A stretch of 38,410 nucleotides of DNA from contig JAFGQR010000007.1 in the NCBI GenBank assembly GCA_016935555.1, positions 1-38,410 on the forward strand, in the 5' to 3' direction. Position numbers and translations under genes: made by a program. This document shows, piece by piece, positions 6,890-15,380 of the stretch. Source of the DNA: Verrucomicrobiota bacterium. Lineage in GTDB: Bacteria; Verrucomicrobiota; Verrucomicrobiia; Limisphaerales; JAFGQR01. The first letter of the stretch is position 1. The number at the start of each line of letters is the position of its first letter. The notes under the pieces were generated by a model. It was not told where the DNA came from and did no database searches. It saw only the letters and a list, made by a program, of their open reading frames with translations.

Positions 6890-8413
6890 ATGTGGACGTC
6901 CTGTATCACCGCGTTTCGGCAAGTTCTCGGCTCATGGTGCGCCGGTGCATTGCTGCTTTCACTGGCATCCGCCGCGGACCAGCCGCAATGGGGCGAGACC
7001 TTTTCACGGAACATGGTGTCCGCCGAGCGCGGATTGCCGGAGCGGTTCGACCCCCCAACGGGCCAGCATCTCAAGTGGACGGCGCGTCTGGGCACGGAGA
7101 CGCATTCGACGCCCGTGATAGCCCGGGGCCGGGTGCTGATCGGCACGAACAACGGCGGGCCGCGCGACCCGAAGCACCGGGGCGATCGCGGCGTCTTGAT
7201 GTGCTTCGACGAGGCCACCGGCGCCTTCCTCTGGCAACTGGCCGTGCCCAAACTCACCAACAGCATCTGGTGGGACTGGCCCCGCGCCGGCATCTGCTCG
7301 ACGGCGACGGTTGAGGGCGAGCGAATCTACATGGTCAGCAACCGGGGCGAAGTGCTCTGCCTGGACCTGCACGGCATGACCAATGGAAACCAGGGACCGT
7401 TCCTCGAGGAGGGACGCCATGCCGTCCCGCCAGGAGTGCCGCCCCTGGAAATGGGCGCCCAGGACGCGGACATTCTCTGGGCGTTGGACCTGATCCGCGA
7501 GTGCGGCGTCCGGCAGCACGACTCGGCCCATAGCGCCATCCTGCTGCATGAGGACTTTCTCTACGTCAACACGTCCAATGGCGTCGACGATTCCCACCGC
7601 CAAATCCACGCCCCCGACGCCCCGAGCCTCGTGGTGCTGGACAAGCATACGGGCCGGCTCGTCGCCCAGGACGCGGAACGGATCGGCCCGCGCATCTTTC
7701 ACAGCACCTGGTCGTCGCCCTCCCTCGGACGCGTCCACGACCAAACCCTCGTGTTTTTCGGGGGCGGCGACGGCGTGGTGTATGCCTTTGCGGCGCTGAC
7801 TCCGGCCGATCTGCGGCACTCGAACGTTGTCGCGCTTGCCCGCGTGTGGCGGTTCGACTGCGATCCGAGCGCGCCCAAGGAGGACGTGCATCGGTACCAC
7901 AGCAACCGCCAGGAAAGCCCCAGCAACATCGTCGGCCTGCCGGTGTTCCACCGCGACCGGGTGTATGTGGTTTCCCAAGGAGACCTGTGGTGGGGCAAGC
8001 ACGAGGCGCGCCTGACCTGCATTGATGCCACCCGGCGGGGGGACATCACGCACTCGGGCAAGGTCTGGAGCTACCCGCTCCGGCAGCACAGCATGTCCAC
8101 GCCCTCGGTCCACAACGGCTTGGTCTACGTGACGGACTGCGGACGGACGATCCACTGCGTCGACGCCGAGACCGGCGCCGGGTGCTGGACGCATGAGGCC
8201 AAGGGTGAGATCTGGGCTTCGAGCCTGGTGGCGGACGGCAAGGTGTACGTGGCGACGCGCCGGGGTGAACTGCTGGTCTTTGCGGCCGGGAGGCAGAAGC
8301 GATTGTTGGGCGAACTGAAGCTCGAAGGCCCCATCAGCAGCTCGCCCATGGCCGCCAACGGGGTGTTGTACATCGCGACGATGAAACACCTCTATGCCGC
8401 GGCGATGCCGTGA
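6890..8413 (+). CDS. Exported PQQ-like beta-propeller protein
   Basis: A 507-residue protein with an N-terminal signal peptide (hydrophobic GALLLSLASAA, cleavage around residue 28). The body has repeated propeller blades of the PQQ_2 type, for example GRVLIGTNNGGPRDP, ERIYMVSNRGEVLCLDL, GLVYVTDCGRTIHCVDAETG and GKVYVATRRGELLVFAAG. Each pairs a 'v.v.. G.l...D..tG' strand set with a tryptophan (W-T/L) dock. Such proteins in this phylum are predicted periplasmic or surface scaffolds. Binding of PQQ itself or any dehydrogenase activity is not supported by visible metal or quinone residues. It stands alone, convergent with trpB. A 192-base gap separates it from the upstream gene. Confidence 0.88.
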   Translation: MWTSCITAFRQVLGSWCAGALLLSLASAADQPQWGETFSRNMVSAERGLPERFDPPTGQHLKWTARLGTETHSTPVIARGRVLIGTNNGGPRDPKHRGDRGVLMCFDEATGAFLWQLAVPKLTNSIWWDWPRAGICSTATVEGERIYMVSNRGEVLCLDLHGMTNGNQGPFLEEGRHAVPPGVPPLEMGAQDADILWALDLIRECGVRQHDSAHSAILLHEDFLYVNTSNGVDDSHRQIHAPDAPSLVVLDKHTGRLVAQDAERIGPRIFHSTWSSPSLGRVHDQTLVFFGGGDGVVYAFAALTPADLRHSNVVALARVWRFDCDPSAPKEDVHRYHSNRQESPSNIVGLPVFHRDRVYVVSQGDLWWGKHEARLTCIDATRRGDITHSGKVWSYPLRQHSMSTPSVHNGLVYVTDCGRTIHCVDAETGAGCWTHEAKGEIWASSLVADGKVYVATRRGELLVFAAGRQKRLLGELKLEGPISSSPMAANGVLYIATMKHLYAAAMP

Positions 8414-8486
8414 CGAGGACATCGCGCGGGCCGGAACGCCCCGCCTGCACCATCGGCGCCGCCGCCGCGCTTCGGAGCAAGCCCCA

Positions 8487-8501
8487 GCCTGCCTCGCAGG
8501 C
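8487..8501. terminator. Hairpin between convergent genes
   Basis: GCCTGC-CTC-GCAGGC is a perfect 6-bp stem with a 3-base loop. It sits in the 106-base gap between the ends of the PQQ-propeller gene and trpB, which converge here. There is no T-run on either strand, so an intrinsic terminator role is uncertain. Confidence 0.35.
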
Positions 8502-8519
8502 GCATCGCGGCCCTGGCCC

Positions 8520-9734
8520 TCAGGCGGCGCCTGACCCGCGCTGCCGGGCGGCCACTTGGGAGACGTCCTTGTCGCCACGGCCGGACAGGTTCACCAGAAT
8601 CACCTGATCGGGCGCCATCGCCGGGGCGCAGCGGATCACTTCGGCGATGGCGTGGGCGGACTCAAGGGCGGGGATGATCCCTTCGGCGCGGGCGAGGCGA
8701 TGGAAGGCATCCAGGGCGGCGTCGTCCTTGGCATAGGTGTATTCGACGCGGCGCCGGTCGCGCAGCCAGGCGTGTTCGGGGCCGACGGCGGCATAATCGA
8801 GGCCGGCCGACACGCTGTGGGTGAGTTGGATCTGGCCTTGTTCATCCTGCAGCAGATAGGAGCAGGTGCCTTGAAGGACCCCCAGCGACCCCCCCTGGAA
8901 ACGCGCCGCATGCCGGTTCGGCAGAATACCCTCGCCCCCGGCCTCGACACCCACCATCCGCACGGACGCATCGTTCAGGAACGGGTAGAACAACCCCATC
9001 GCATTGGAACCGCCCCCGACGCACGCGACGAGCAGATCGGGCAGACGCCGGGTCTTTTCCAGGATCTGCCGGCGCGCCTCGTCCCCGATGACACGCTGGA
9101 AATTGCGAACCATGAGGGGATACGGGTGCGCCCCATAGACGGTGCCGAGAATGTAATGGGTGTTGCGGATATGCGTGACCCAGTCGCGCATCGCCTCGTT
9201 GATGGCTTCCTTGAGCGTCTGTTGCCCCGCCCGGACGGGCACGACCTCGGCACCGAGCATCTTCATCCGCTCCACGTTCAACGCCTGACGCTCGCAATCC
9301 ACCACCCCCATGTACACCACGCACTCCAGTCCAAACATCGCCGCCACCGTCGCCGTCGCCACCCCGTGCTGGCCGGCGCCGGTTTCGGCGATCACGCGCG
9401 ACTTGCCCATGCGGCGCGCAAGCAGGCCCTGGCCGAGGCAGTTGTTGATCTTGTGCGCGCCGGTGTGGAGAAGGTCCTCGCGCTTGAGGTAGATCCGCGC
9501 GCCGCCCAGCTCGCGCGTCAGACGCTCGGCAAAATAAAGCGGCGTGGGGCGCCCGCAAAACTCGCGAAGATAGTAGTCCAGCTCCTCCTGAAACTCCGGA
9601 TCCAACTGCGCGCGGGAGTATTCGGCCTCCAACTCCTGCAGCGGATGCATCAGGGTTTCGGGTACAAACCGCCCGCCGTAAGGCCCGAAATGGCCCTGCG
9701 CATCGGGCACCGTCGACATGGCAGACGAACTCAT
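8520..9734 (-). CDS. trpB: Tryptophan synthase beta chain
   Basis: A 404-residue PLP enzyme that condenses indole with serine to give tryptophan. It opens with the family signature [16 protein letters not shown]. The PLP lysine is in HTGAHKINN (Lys95), the active-site glutamate region is [13 protein letters not shown], and the PLP phosphate loop is GGGSNAMG. The C-terminal serine/glycine-rich motif (NLSGRGDKD) is intact. ATG 9734 is chosen because AGGGTG lies 8 bases upstream. GTG 9743, ATG 9740 and ATG 9719 are alternatives. No trpA or other trp gene is adjacent, so it is either a solitary copy or separated from the rest of the pathway. Confidence 0.97.
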   Translation of the reverse strand: MSSSAMSTVPDAQGHFGPYGGRFVPETLMHPLQELEAEYSRAQLDPEFQEELDYYLREFCGRPTPLYFAERLTRELGGARIYLKREDLLHTGAHKINNCLGQGLLARRMGKSRVIAETGAGQHGVATATVAAMFGLECVVYMGVVDCERQALNVERMKMLGAEVVPVRAGQQTLKEAINEAMRDWVTHIRNTHYILGTVYGAHPYPLMVRNFQRVIGDEARRQILEKTRRLPDLLVACVGGGSNAMGLFYPFLNDASVRMVGVEAGGEGILPNRHAARFQGGSLGVLQGTCSYLLQDEQGQIQLTHSVSAGLDYAAVGPEHAWLRDRRRVEYTYAKDDAALDAFHRLARAEGIIPALESAHAIAEVIRCAPAMAPDQVILVNLSGRGDKDVSQVAARQRGSGAA

Positions 9735-9929
9735 GCCCATCACCCTACCGCCAGACCCCCCCGGCGTCGAGCCGGCGCGATGGCGAAATCACCACGGGCC
9801 ACCCCGTGAACCGCAGGAACCTCCCGGCGCCCCTCAGGGGATCAAACCCCCTTGCCGCGAGCCGGACGGTCCGCGGCGGCGGGGCCATGGCCTTGCGGGG
9901 TGCGGCCGCATCATCTCCCGGGCACCCGT

Positions 9930-11312
9930 TCACGGGCGCATGAGGAACCGGTAGACGCGTTTGAGGGTGGCCAGGGTGATGGTGGGTGGGGGATACCGAA
10001 GCCTGGGATCCAGGACGAGCGACCGTCGCAGGACCGTGCGGCAGTGGGTGAAGGCCTCGAAGGAGGCCCGCCCATGGGAGGCGCCGAGGCCGCTCTCCCC
10101 CAAGCCGCCGAAGGGCAGCCGGGAGCCAATCATGTGGCTGATGGTGTCGTTGAGGCAGACGCCGCCCGACCGTGTTGCGGCCAGGACGCGCTTCTGGGTG
10201 GGGCGATCGCGGGTGAAGAGATACAACGCCAGCGGGGCAGGCCGGTTCCCCAGCCGCGCGAGGGCGTCGTCGAGGGTGGTGAAGTCCAGCACGGGCAGGA
10301 TCGGGCCGAAGATCTCCTCGCGCATCACGGGAGCGTCGTCGGGGACGTCCGTCAGCAGGGTGGGGGCGAGGTAGAGGTCGGCGGCGTCGTGCTGGCCGCC
10401 ATGGGCAATGCGGCCGTCGCGCAGGTAGCCCGCGAGCCGGTCGAAGTGCCGCCGGTTGACGATGCGCCCGTAGTCCGGGCTGCGCCGGGGATCGTCGCCG
10501 TGGAACTGGCGCAACGCCCGGCGGAGGGCGTCAACGAGCCCGGCGCGGGCGCGGCGATCGACAAGGACGAAATCCGGCGCGACGCAGGTTTGGCCGGCGT
10601 TGAGGCATTTGCCCCAGGCAATCCTCCGGGCGCTCAGGTCCAGCGGCGCGTCGGCGCAGACCAGGCACGGGCACTTGCCGCCGAGCTCCAGGGTCACGGG
10701 GGCGAGGTGGCGCGCGGCGGCGGTCATGACGGCGCGACCGACGCTGGAGCTGCCGGTAAAGAAGACGGTATCGAACGGCTCGCGCAGCAGCGCCTCGGCG
10801 GCGTCGCGTTCGCCCCGAACCACGGTCACGTACTCGGCGGGAAACGCCGCCTCGATGAGCTCCGCCATCGCCTCGGCGGTGCGGGGGGCGAACTCGGACG
10901 CTTTCAGCACGGCGCAATTGCCGGCGGCGATGGCGCCGACCAGGGGGGAGATGAGCAGCTGAAAGGGGTAATTCCACGGCCCGAGGATGAGAGCCACGCC
11001 ATACGGCTCCGGTTGAACCCACGCCCGCGCCGGCCAGGCGAGCCACGGCGCGCGCCGCCGGCGGGGTCGCATCCAGGCTGGCAGGTGGCGCAGGGCGTGA
11101 CGGATTTCGCCCAGGACAAATCCCAGTTCCGACGCGTAGGCCTCGAACGGCGGCTTGCGCAAGTCCGCGCGAAGGGCGTCCAGCAGACGGCCCTCGCCGG
11201 CCTCGATGGCGTCGCGAAGCGCGGTTAACTGCGCCCGGCGGAACGCCAGAGGACGTGTGGCGCCGGTGTGAAAGAACGCGCGCTGCCGCGCGAGGATGGC
11301 GGCAAAATCCAT
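9930..11312 (-). CDS. Aldehyde dehydrogenase (class 3-like)
   Basis: A 460-residue NAD(P)-dependent aldehyde dehydrogenase. Its length and the GPWNYPFQLLISPLVGAIAAGN cofactor-binding stretch fit the shorter class-3 / fatty- and coniferyl-aldehyde group rather than the 490-500-residue type. Catalytic residues are visible: Glu209 in LELGGKCP and Cys243 in NAGQTCVAPDF. FTGSSSVGRAVM is the NAD-binding turn, and FGGLGESGLGASHG lies near the C-terminus. The terminal helix with YPP and a basic end (KRVYRFLMRP) resembles membrane-associated fatty-aldehyde enzymes, without a clear TM segment. ATG 11312 is preferred over TTG 11318. The substrate cannot be told from sequence alone. Confidence 0.93.
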   Translation of the reverse strand: MDFAAILARQRAFFHTGATRPLAFRRAQLTALRDAIEAGEGRLLDALRADLRKPPFEAYASELGFVLGEIRHALRHLPAWMRPRRRRAPWLAWPARAWVQPEPYGVALILGPWNYPFQLLISPLVGAIAAGNCAVLKASEFAPRTAEAMAELIEAAFPAEYVTVVRGERDAAEALLREPFDTVFFTGSSSVGRAVMTAAARHLAPVTLELGGKCPCLVCADAPLDLSARRIAWGKCLNAGQTCVAPDFVLVDRRARAGLVDALRRALRQFHGDDPRRSPDYGRIVNRRHFDRLAGYLRDGRIAHGGQHDAADLYLAPTLLTDVPDDAPVMREEIFGPILPVLDFTTLDDALARLGNRPAPLALYLFTRDRPTQKRVLAATRSGGVCLNDTISHMIGSRLPFGGLGESGLGASHGRASFEAFTHCRTVLRRSLVLDPRLRYPPPTITLATLKRVYRFLMRP

Positions 11313-11326
11313 AATCAACTCGGCCC

Positions 11327-11355
11327 ACGGTCCCCGCCGCGCCGACGCGCGTCAA
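11327..11355 (-). promoter_or_regulatory. Possible promoter of the aldehyde dehydrogenase gene
   Basis: On the minus strand TTGACG (11355-11350) is followed after 17 bases by GACCGT (11332-11327), about 14 bases before the ATG at 11312. The -35 is good and the -10 is poor. The remainder of the 257-base gap up to the lipoate ligase gene holds nothing I can recognise. Confidence 0.25.
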
Positions 11356-11569
11356 GCCATGACTCGGGCCTGCACGATCCTGCGTGGAGACGCCGCGCCG
11401 CTGGAGTGCGCGGGCGGCGGCGGCGTGGCCCCGGCGGCACGGGGACGGACCGCGTTGGGCGCGGCCAGAACCGGGCTGGGACAATGCACGAGTGGGATCG
11501 GTCCTCAGGGTTTCGCGTGGGCGACGCGACCGGAGGCGACGCGACGTGTGCGCCGTTGCCGGGGGGACC

Positions 11570-12289
11570 CTATGGGTATTTCAGGTTCCAGGCGGGCAGT
11601 CCGTATTTTTCGGCGATCAAGCGGGCGATGCGTTCCCGGGGCAACTCGCGGGTGTCGGCGGCGGCCTGCCAGGCGTGGCGCAAGGCTGCTTTCACCCTGG
11701 AGGCGGGCCAGGGGAGGTTGGTGAGGAACGCGTGGTGCGGGCGGTGCCGGCGGTAGTCGGGCTGGCGGGAGGGAGGTCGGAGGCAGCGTTGGATGAGGGC
11801 GAAGTCGGCGTCGAGCAGGAAGGCGCCGTGGAAGAGCAGGAACCGCTGCCGACGGCGCTGCGCGTTGCCGGAGCACTTGCGGTCGCCGAGGGTGAGGTCG
11901 GTGAATCCGCGGACGCGGAGGGGTTGGTGGGGGGGGCTGAGGGCTTGGGCGAGGCGCTGCATGATGAAGGCGTTGGTGGTGGCGATGCCGGCCAGGGGGG
12001 TGCCGGGTTGGATCGGGAGGATGAGGGCATAGTTCAGGCAGCCCGGCCCTTGCAGCACGGTGCCGCCGCCGCTGATCCGCCGATAAACCGGCACCCCGGC
12101 CGCGACGCAGGCGGGCGCGTCGATCTCCAGCGACGCATGATTGGTGTAGCCGAGCACGACGAACGGGTCGCGCGGCTCCCAGAACCGCAGCGCAGCGCCG
12201 CCCTCGCCGGCTTCCGCGGCTTCCAGCAACGCCTCGTCGCAGGCCAGGTTTTCGGCGGCGGTGGGCAGCGTGACATCCAGGCAGCGCAT
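11570..12289 (-). CDS. lplA: Lipoate-protein ligase A family protein
   Basis: A 239-residue protein of the biotin/lipoate ligase fold, which attaches lipoate to E2 and H proteins. The substrate-loop motif YRRISGGGTVLQGPGCLNYAL (start near residue 69) and GDRKCSGNAQ, whose lysine (Lys138) is the conserved one contacting lipoyl-AMP, are both present. It is shorter than E. coli LplA (about 338) and lacks the C-terminal accessory domain. It may therefore need a partner protein or act as an octanoyl/lipoyl transferase. ATG 12289 is used; TTG 12301 is an alternative. It diverges from aceE with only 45 bases between starts, which fits a shared role in pyruvate dehydrogenase. Confidence 0.9.
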   Translation of the reverse strand: MRCLDVTLPTAAENLACDEALLEAAEAGEGGAALRFWEPRDPFVVLGYTNHASLEIDAPACVAAGVPVYRRISGGGTVLQGPGCLNYALILPIQPGTPLAGIATTNAFIMQRLAQALSPPHQPLRVRGFTDLTLGDRKCSGNAQRRRQRFLLFHGAFLLDADFALIQRCLRPPSRQPDYRRHRPHHAFLTNLPWPASRVKAALRHAWQAAADTRELPRERIARLIAEKYGLPAWNLKYP

Positions 12290-12294
12290 AGGCG

Positions 12295-12324
12295 TTGGCA
12301 ATCAGCCGGGCCTTTGTCTATGCT
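12295..12324 (+). promoter_or_regulatory. Probable aceE promoter
   Basis: TTGGCA (12295-12300, 5/6 of the -35 consensus) and TATGCT (12319-12324, 4/6 of the -10) are separated by 18 bases. Transcription would begin near 12331-12335, at or within a few bases of the ATG at 12335, giving an almost leaderless mRNA. The -10 contains the alternative in-frame ATG 12320, which argues against that start. Confidence 0.45.
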
Positions 12325-12334
12325 GCCGGCCGTG

Positions 12335-15064
12335 ATGGACACGATCAACAACACGAACCGCTCCCCCTCCCGGCCCATGGAATCCGCCCCGCCCGCGCCC
12401 GCGCCCGCTGCCGAAGGCGCTCCCCGGCCGGTGCTCGAGGCCCTGAGCGTGGTGGTGGCGGAGACGCTCAGGCCGCACAAGGACGCGGAGGTGTCGGGCT
12501 TCGTGAACGGGCTGGTGGAGCGGTTGCGGGCGGCGGGGCAGGATGTGCCGAGGCTCATTCACACGCCCTACATCAACACCATCCCCGCGGACCAACAGCC
12601 GCCGTATCCGGGCGACTGGCAGCTGGAGCGCCGCATCAAAAGCCTGATCCGCTGGAACGCGATGGCCATGGTCGTCAACGCCAACCGCGAACGCAGCGGC
12701 ATCGGCGGCCACATCTCCACCTATGCGTCCTGCGCCACGCTGTACGAGGTCGGCTTCAATCATTTCTTTCACGGCGGCAACCGCGACCGGCCGGCGGACC
12801 AGGTTTACTTCCAGGGCCACGCGGCGCCGGGCATCTACGCGCGCGCGTTCCTGGAAGGGCGCCTCGACGAGGCGCAGTTGAATCATTTCCGCCAGGAACT
12901 CGGGCCGCAAGGCGGTTTGTCGTCGTATCCGCACCCCTATTTGATGCCGGAGTTCTGGCAATTCCCGACGGTATCGATGGGTCTGGGGCCGATGTTGTCC
13001 ATTTACCAGGCCCGGTTCAATCGCTACTTGCAGGCGCGCCGCCTGGTGGCGTGGAGCGCCGAACCCAAGGTGTGGGCGTTCGTGGGTGACGGCGAGTGCG
13101 ACGAGCCGGAGACGCTGGGGCAGGTGACCCTGGCGGCGCGGGAGCAGCTGGACAACCTCATCTGGGTGGTCAATTGCAACCTGCAGCGCCTCGACGGCCC
13201 CGTGCGCGGCAACGGCAAGATCATCCAGGAACTCGAAGGCCTCTTCCGCGGCGCCGGCTGGAATGTCATCAAGGTCATTTGGGGCTCCGACTGGGACGCA
13301 CTCCTGGCCGCCGACACCGGCGGCCTGCTGGTCAAACGCATGCAGGAAACCCTCGACGGCGAGTTCCAGAAATACACCGTCGAGCCCGGCAGTTACATCC
13401 GGAAGAACTTCTTCGGCACCTACCCGGAATTGCGCGAACTGGCCAACCGGCTCACCGACGCCCAGCTCCGGAAACTGCAGCGCGGCGGGCACGATTCCCG
13501 CAAGGTTTACGCGGCTTACCACGCCGCGGTCACGCACCGGGGCCAGCCCACGGTCATCCTGGCCAAAACCATCAAGGGCTACGGCCTGGGCGAAGCCGGC
13601 GAAGGCCGCAACGTCACCCACCAGCAGAAAAAACTTAATGAAAAGGAACTCCGCGAGTTCCGCGAGCGCTTCGACATCCCCATCAGCGACGACCAGATCG
13701 CCGAAACGCCCTTCTACCGCCCGGCGCCGGACAGCCCGGAGACGCGCTACCTGCTGGCGCGGCGCCGGGCGCTCGGCGGGTTTCTGCCCAAACGGCGCGT
13801 CGTCGCCAGCCCCCTGGCCGTGCCCGCCCTGGCGGAGTTCTCGGAGTTCCTCAAGGGCAGCGGGCGATCGGAGGTATCGACGACGATGGCGTTCGTGCGT
13901 TTGCTGAGCAACCTGCTGCGGCACCCGAAGGTGGGCAAGCGGATCGTGCCGATCATCCCCGACGAGGCGCGCACCTTTGGGATGGACGGGCTGTTTCGCG
14001 AGATCGGGATCTACAGTTCCAAAGGCCAGCTCTACGAGCCGGTCGACAAAGCCTCGCTGCTCTACTACAAGGAAGCCAAAGACGGCCAAATCCTCGAGGA
14101 AGGCATCAACGAAGCCGGGTCCATGTCGTCCTTCATCGCCGCCGGCACCGCCTACGCCAACTTCGGCATCGAGATGATCCCGTTTTACATTTATTACTCC
14201 ATGTTCGGCTTCCAGCGGGTGGGGGATTTCATGTGGCTGGCCGGGGACATCATGGCCAAAGGCTTCCTCCTGGGCGCCACCTCCGGCCGCACCACCCTCA
14301 ACGGCGAGGGGCTCCAGCACGAAGACGGCCACGGCCCGCTCCTGATGAGCGTCATCCCCACGGCGCTCGTCTACGACCCCGCCTTCGCCTTCGAACTGGC
14401 CGTCATCATCCAGGACGGCATGCGGCGCATGTATGCGGACGGCGAAGCCCTGCTGTATTATCTCACCCTCTACAACGAGAACTACCCCATGCCCTCCATG
14501 CCCAAAGGCGTCGAGGAGGGCATCTTGAACGGCCTCTACAAGTTCAAACCCGCCGCCGGCCGCGGCAAAGCCCAGGTCCAGCTGCTCGGCAGCGGCTCCA
14601 TCCTGCGCAACGCCCTCGTCGCCCAATACATCCTCGCCGAACGCTACGATATCGCCGCCGACGTCTGGAGCGTCACCAGCTACAAACGCCTCCGCTCCGA
14701 CGCCCTCCGCGCCCAGCGCTGGAACATGCTCCACCCCGAAGCACCTCCGCAATCCTCCTACCTCGAAACCACCCTCGCTTCCGAACCCGGGCCTTTTGTG
14801 GCCGTCAGCGATTACATCAAGGCCGTTCCCGACCAGATTGCGCCCTGGGTTCCGGGAGGGCTGACGACGCTGGGCACCGACGGCTTCGGACGCAGCGACA
14901 CCCGGGACAATCTGCGGCGCTTCTTCGAAATCGACCCGCCCATGATCGTCGTCGCCGCCCTCCACGCCATGGCCCGCCGCGGCACGCTCGATCCACGGCG
15001 CGTCACCCAGGCCATCCACGACCTGAACGTTGACCCCGAAAAGACCTTCCCCCGCTGCGTCTGA
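12335..15064 (+). CDS. aceE: Pyruvate dehydrogenase E1, homodimeric type
   Basis: A 909-residue thiamine-diphosphate enzyme that decarboxylates pyruvate and passes the acetyl group to lipoyl-E2. The family's fused alpha/beta architecture is intact (E. coli AceE is 887). NANRERSGIGGHISTYAS and the HGHAAPGIYARAFLEGRL-like block (QGHAAPGIYARAFLEG here) are characteristic. The ThDP motif begins GDGECDEPE (residues 251-259) and closes NCNLQ (280-284). TIKGYGLGEAGEGRNVTHQQK and the second-half PDEARTFGMDGLF follow. The first 45 residues are Pro/Ala-rich and not conserved. ATG 12335 is used; ATG 12320 (inside a likely -10) and ATG 12377 are alternatives. No E2 or E3 gene is adjacent. Divergent from the lipoate ligase gene. 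Confidence 0.96.
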   Translation: MDTINNTNRSPSRPMESAPPAPAPAAEGAPRPVLEALSVVVAETLRPHKDAEVSGFVNGLVERLRAAGQDVPRLIHTPYINTIPADQQPPYPGDWQLERRIKSLIRWNAMAMVVNANRERSGIGGHISTYASCATLYEVGFNHFFHGGNRDRPADQVYFQGHAAPGIYARAFLEGRLDEAQLNHFRQELGPQGGLSSYPHPYLMPEFWQFPTVSMGLGPMLSIYQARFNRYLQARRLVAWSAEPKVWAFVGDGECDEPETLGQVTLAAREQLDNLIWVVNCNLQRLDGPVRGNGKIIQELEGLFRGAGWNVIKVIWGSDWDALLAADTGGLLVKRMQETLDGEFQKYTVEPGSYIRKNFFGTYPELRELANRLTDAQLRKLQRGGHDSRKVYAAYHAAVTHRGQPTVILAKTIKGYGLGEAGEGRNVTHQQKKLNEKELREFRERFDIPISDDQIAETPFYRPAPDSPETRYLLARRRALGGFLPKRRVVASPLAVPALAEFSEFLKGSGRSEVSTTMAFVRLLSNLLRHPKVGKRIVPIIPDEARTFGMDGLFREIGIYSSKGQLYEPVDKASLLYYKEAKDGQILEEGINEAGSMSSFIAAGTAYANFGIEMIPFYIYYSMFGFQRVGDFMWLAGDIMAKGFLLGATSGRTTLNGEGLQHEDGHGPLLMSVIPTALVYDPAFAFELAVIIQDGMRRMYADGEALLYYLTLYNENYPMPSMPKGVEEGILNGLYKFKPAAGRGKAQVQLLGSGSILRNALVAQYILAERYDIAADVWSVTSYKRLRSDALRAQRWNMLHPEAPPQSSYLETTLASEPGPFVAVSDYIKAVPDQIAPWVPGGLTTLGTDGFGRSDTRDNLRRFFEIDPPMIVVAALHAMARRGTLDPRRVTQAIHDLNVDPEKTFPRCV

Positions 15065-15380
15065 GCACGCCGACGCCCCTCTCGGTGGCATGAGGGCGCT
15101 GAGCCCGCCTTCCGGCCTCGGCCGCGGAGGTTCTGCGCTGTCCTTGCCGTTCCTGCGTTCGGGAGCAACCTGCTGTTTCCGCGCGGGGATCGGGGGAACG
15201 CAGCGTTCCGATTCATCATTTTTGGCTTGCCATGGCTGTGGGGAACTGTTTTGATCACCTTCACTTAGAAGTCCATAAGTGTTACCAACCCGCGTGTTCC
15301 CCGGGCATGGCGCAACGCCGTTGGCGCGGCGCTTCCAGCGCCTGATCCCCGGGGAGATGCAAGACCGGACAGAGGCAATT
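15065..15380. other. Gene-free interval between aceE and the Ig-mosaic gene
   Basis: No credible gene in these 316 bases. GGAACGC-A-GCGTTCC (15195-15209) is a perfect 7-bp inverted repeat that could form a 5-6-bp hairpin downstream of aceE. A short T-run follows about 10 bases later, too distant for a classical terminator. CACTTA (15262-15267) and TAAGTG (15276-15281) form a small dyad overlapping the putative promoter at 15251-15279. The patch 15240-15285 is AT-rich against a GC-rich background. Confidence 0.5.
15251..15279 (+). promoter_or_regulatory. Probable promoter of the 1567-residue Ig-mosaic gene
   Basis: TTGATC (15251-15256, 4/6) and CATAAG (15274-15279, 4/6) are separated by 17 bases in an AT-rich patch, giving a leader of about 95 bases. 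A CACTTA/TAAGTG dyad (15262-15281) spans the -10 and could be an operator. Confidence 0.35.
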
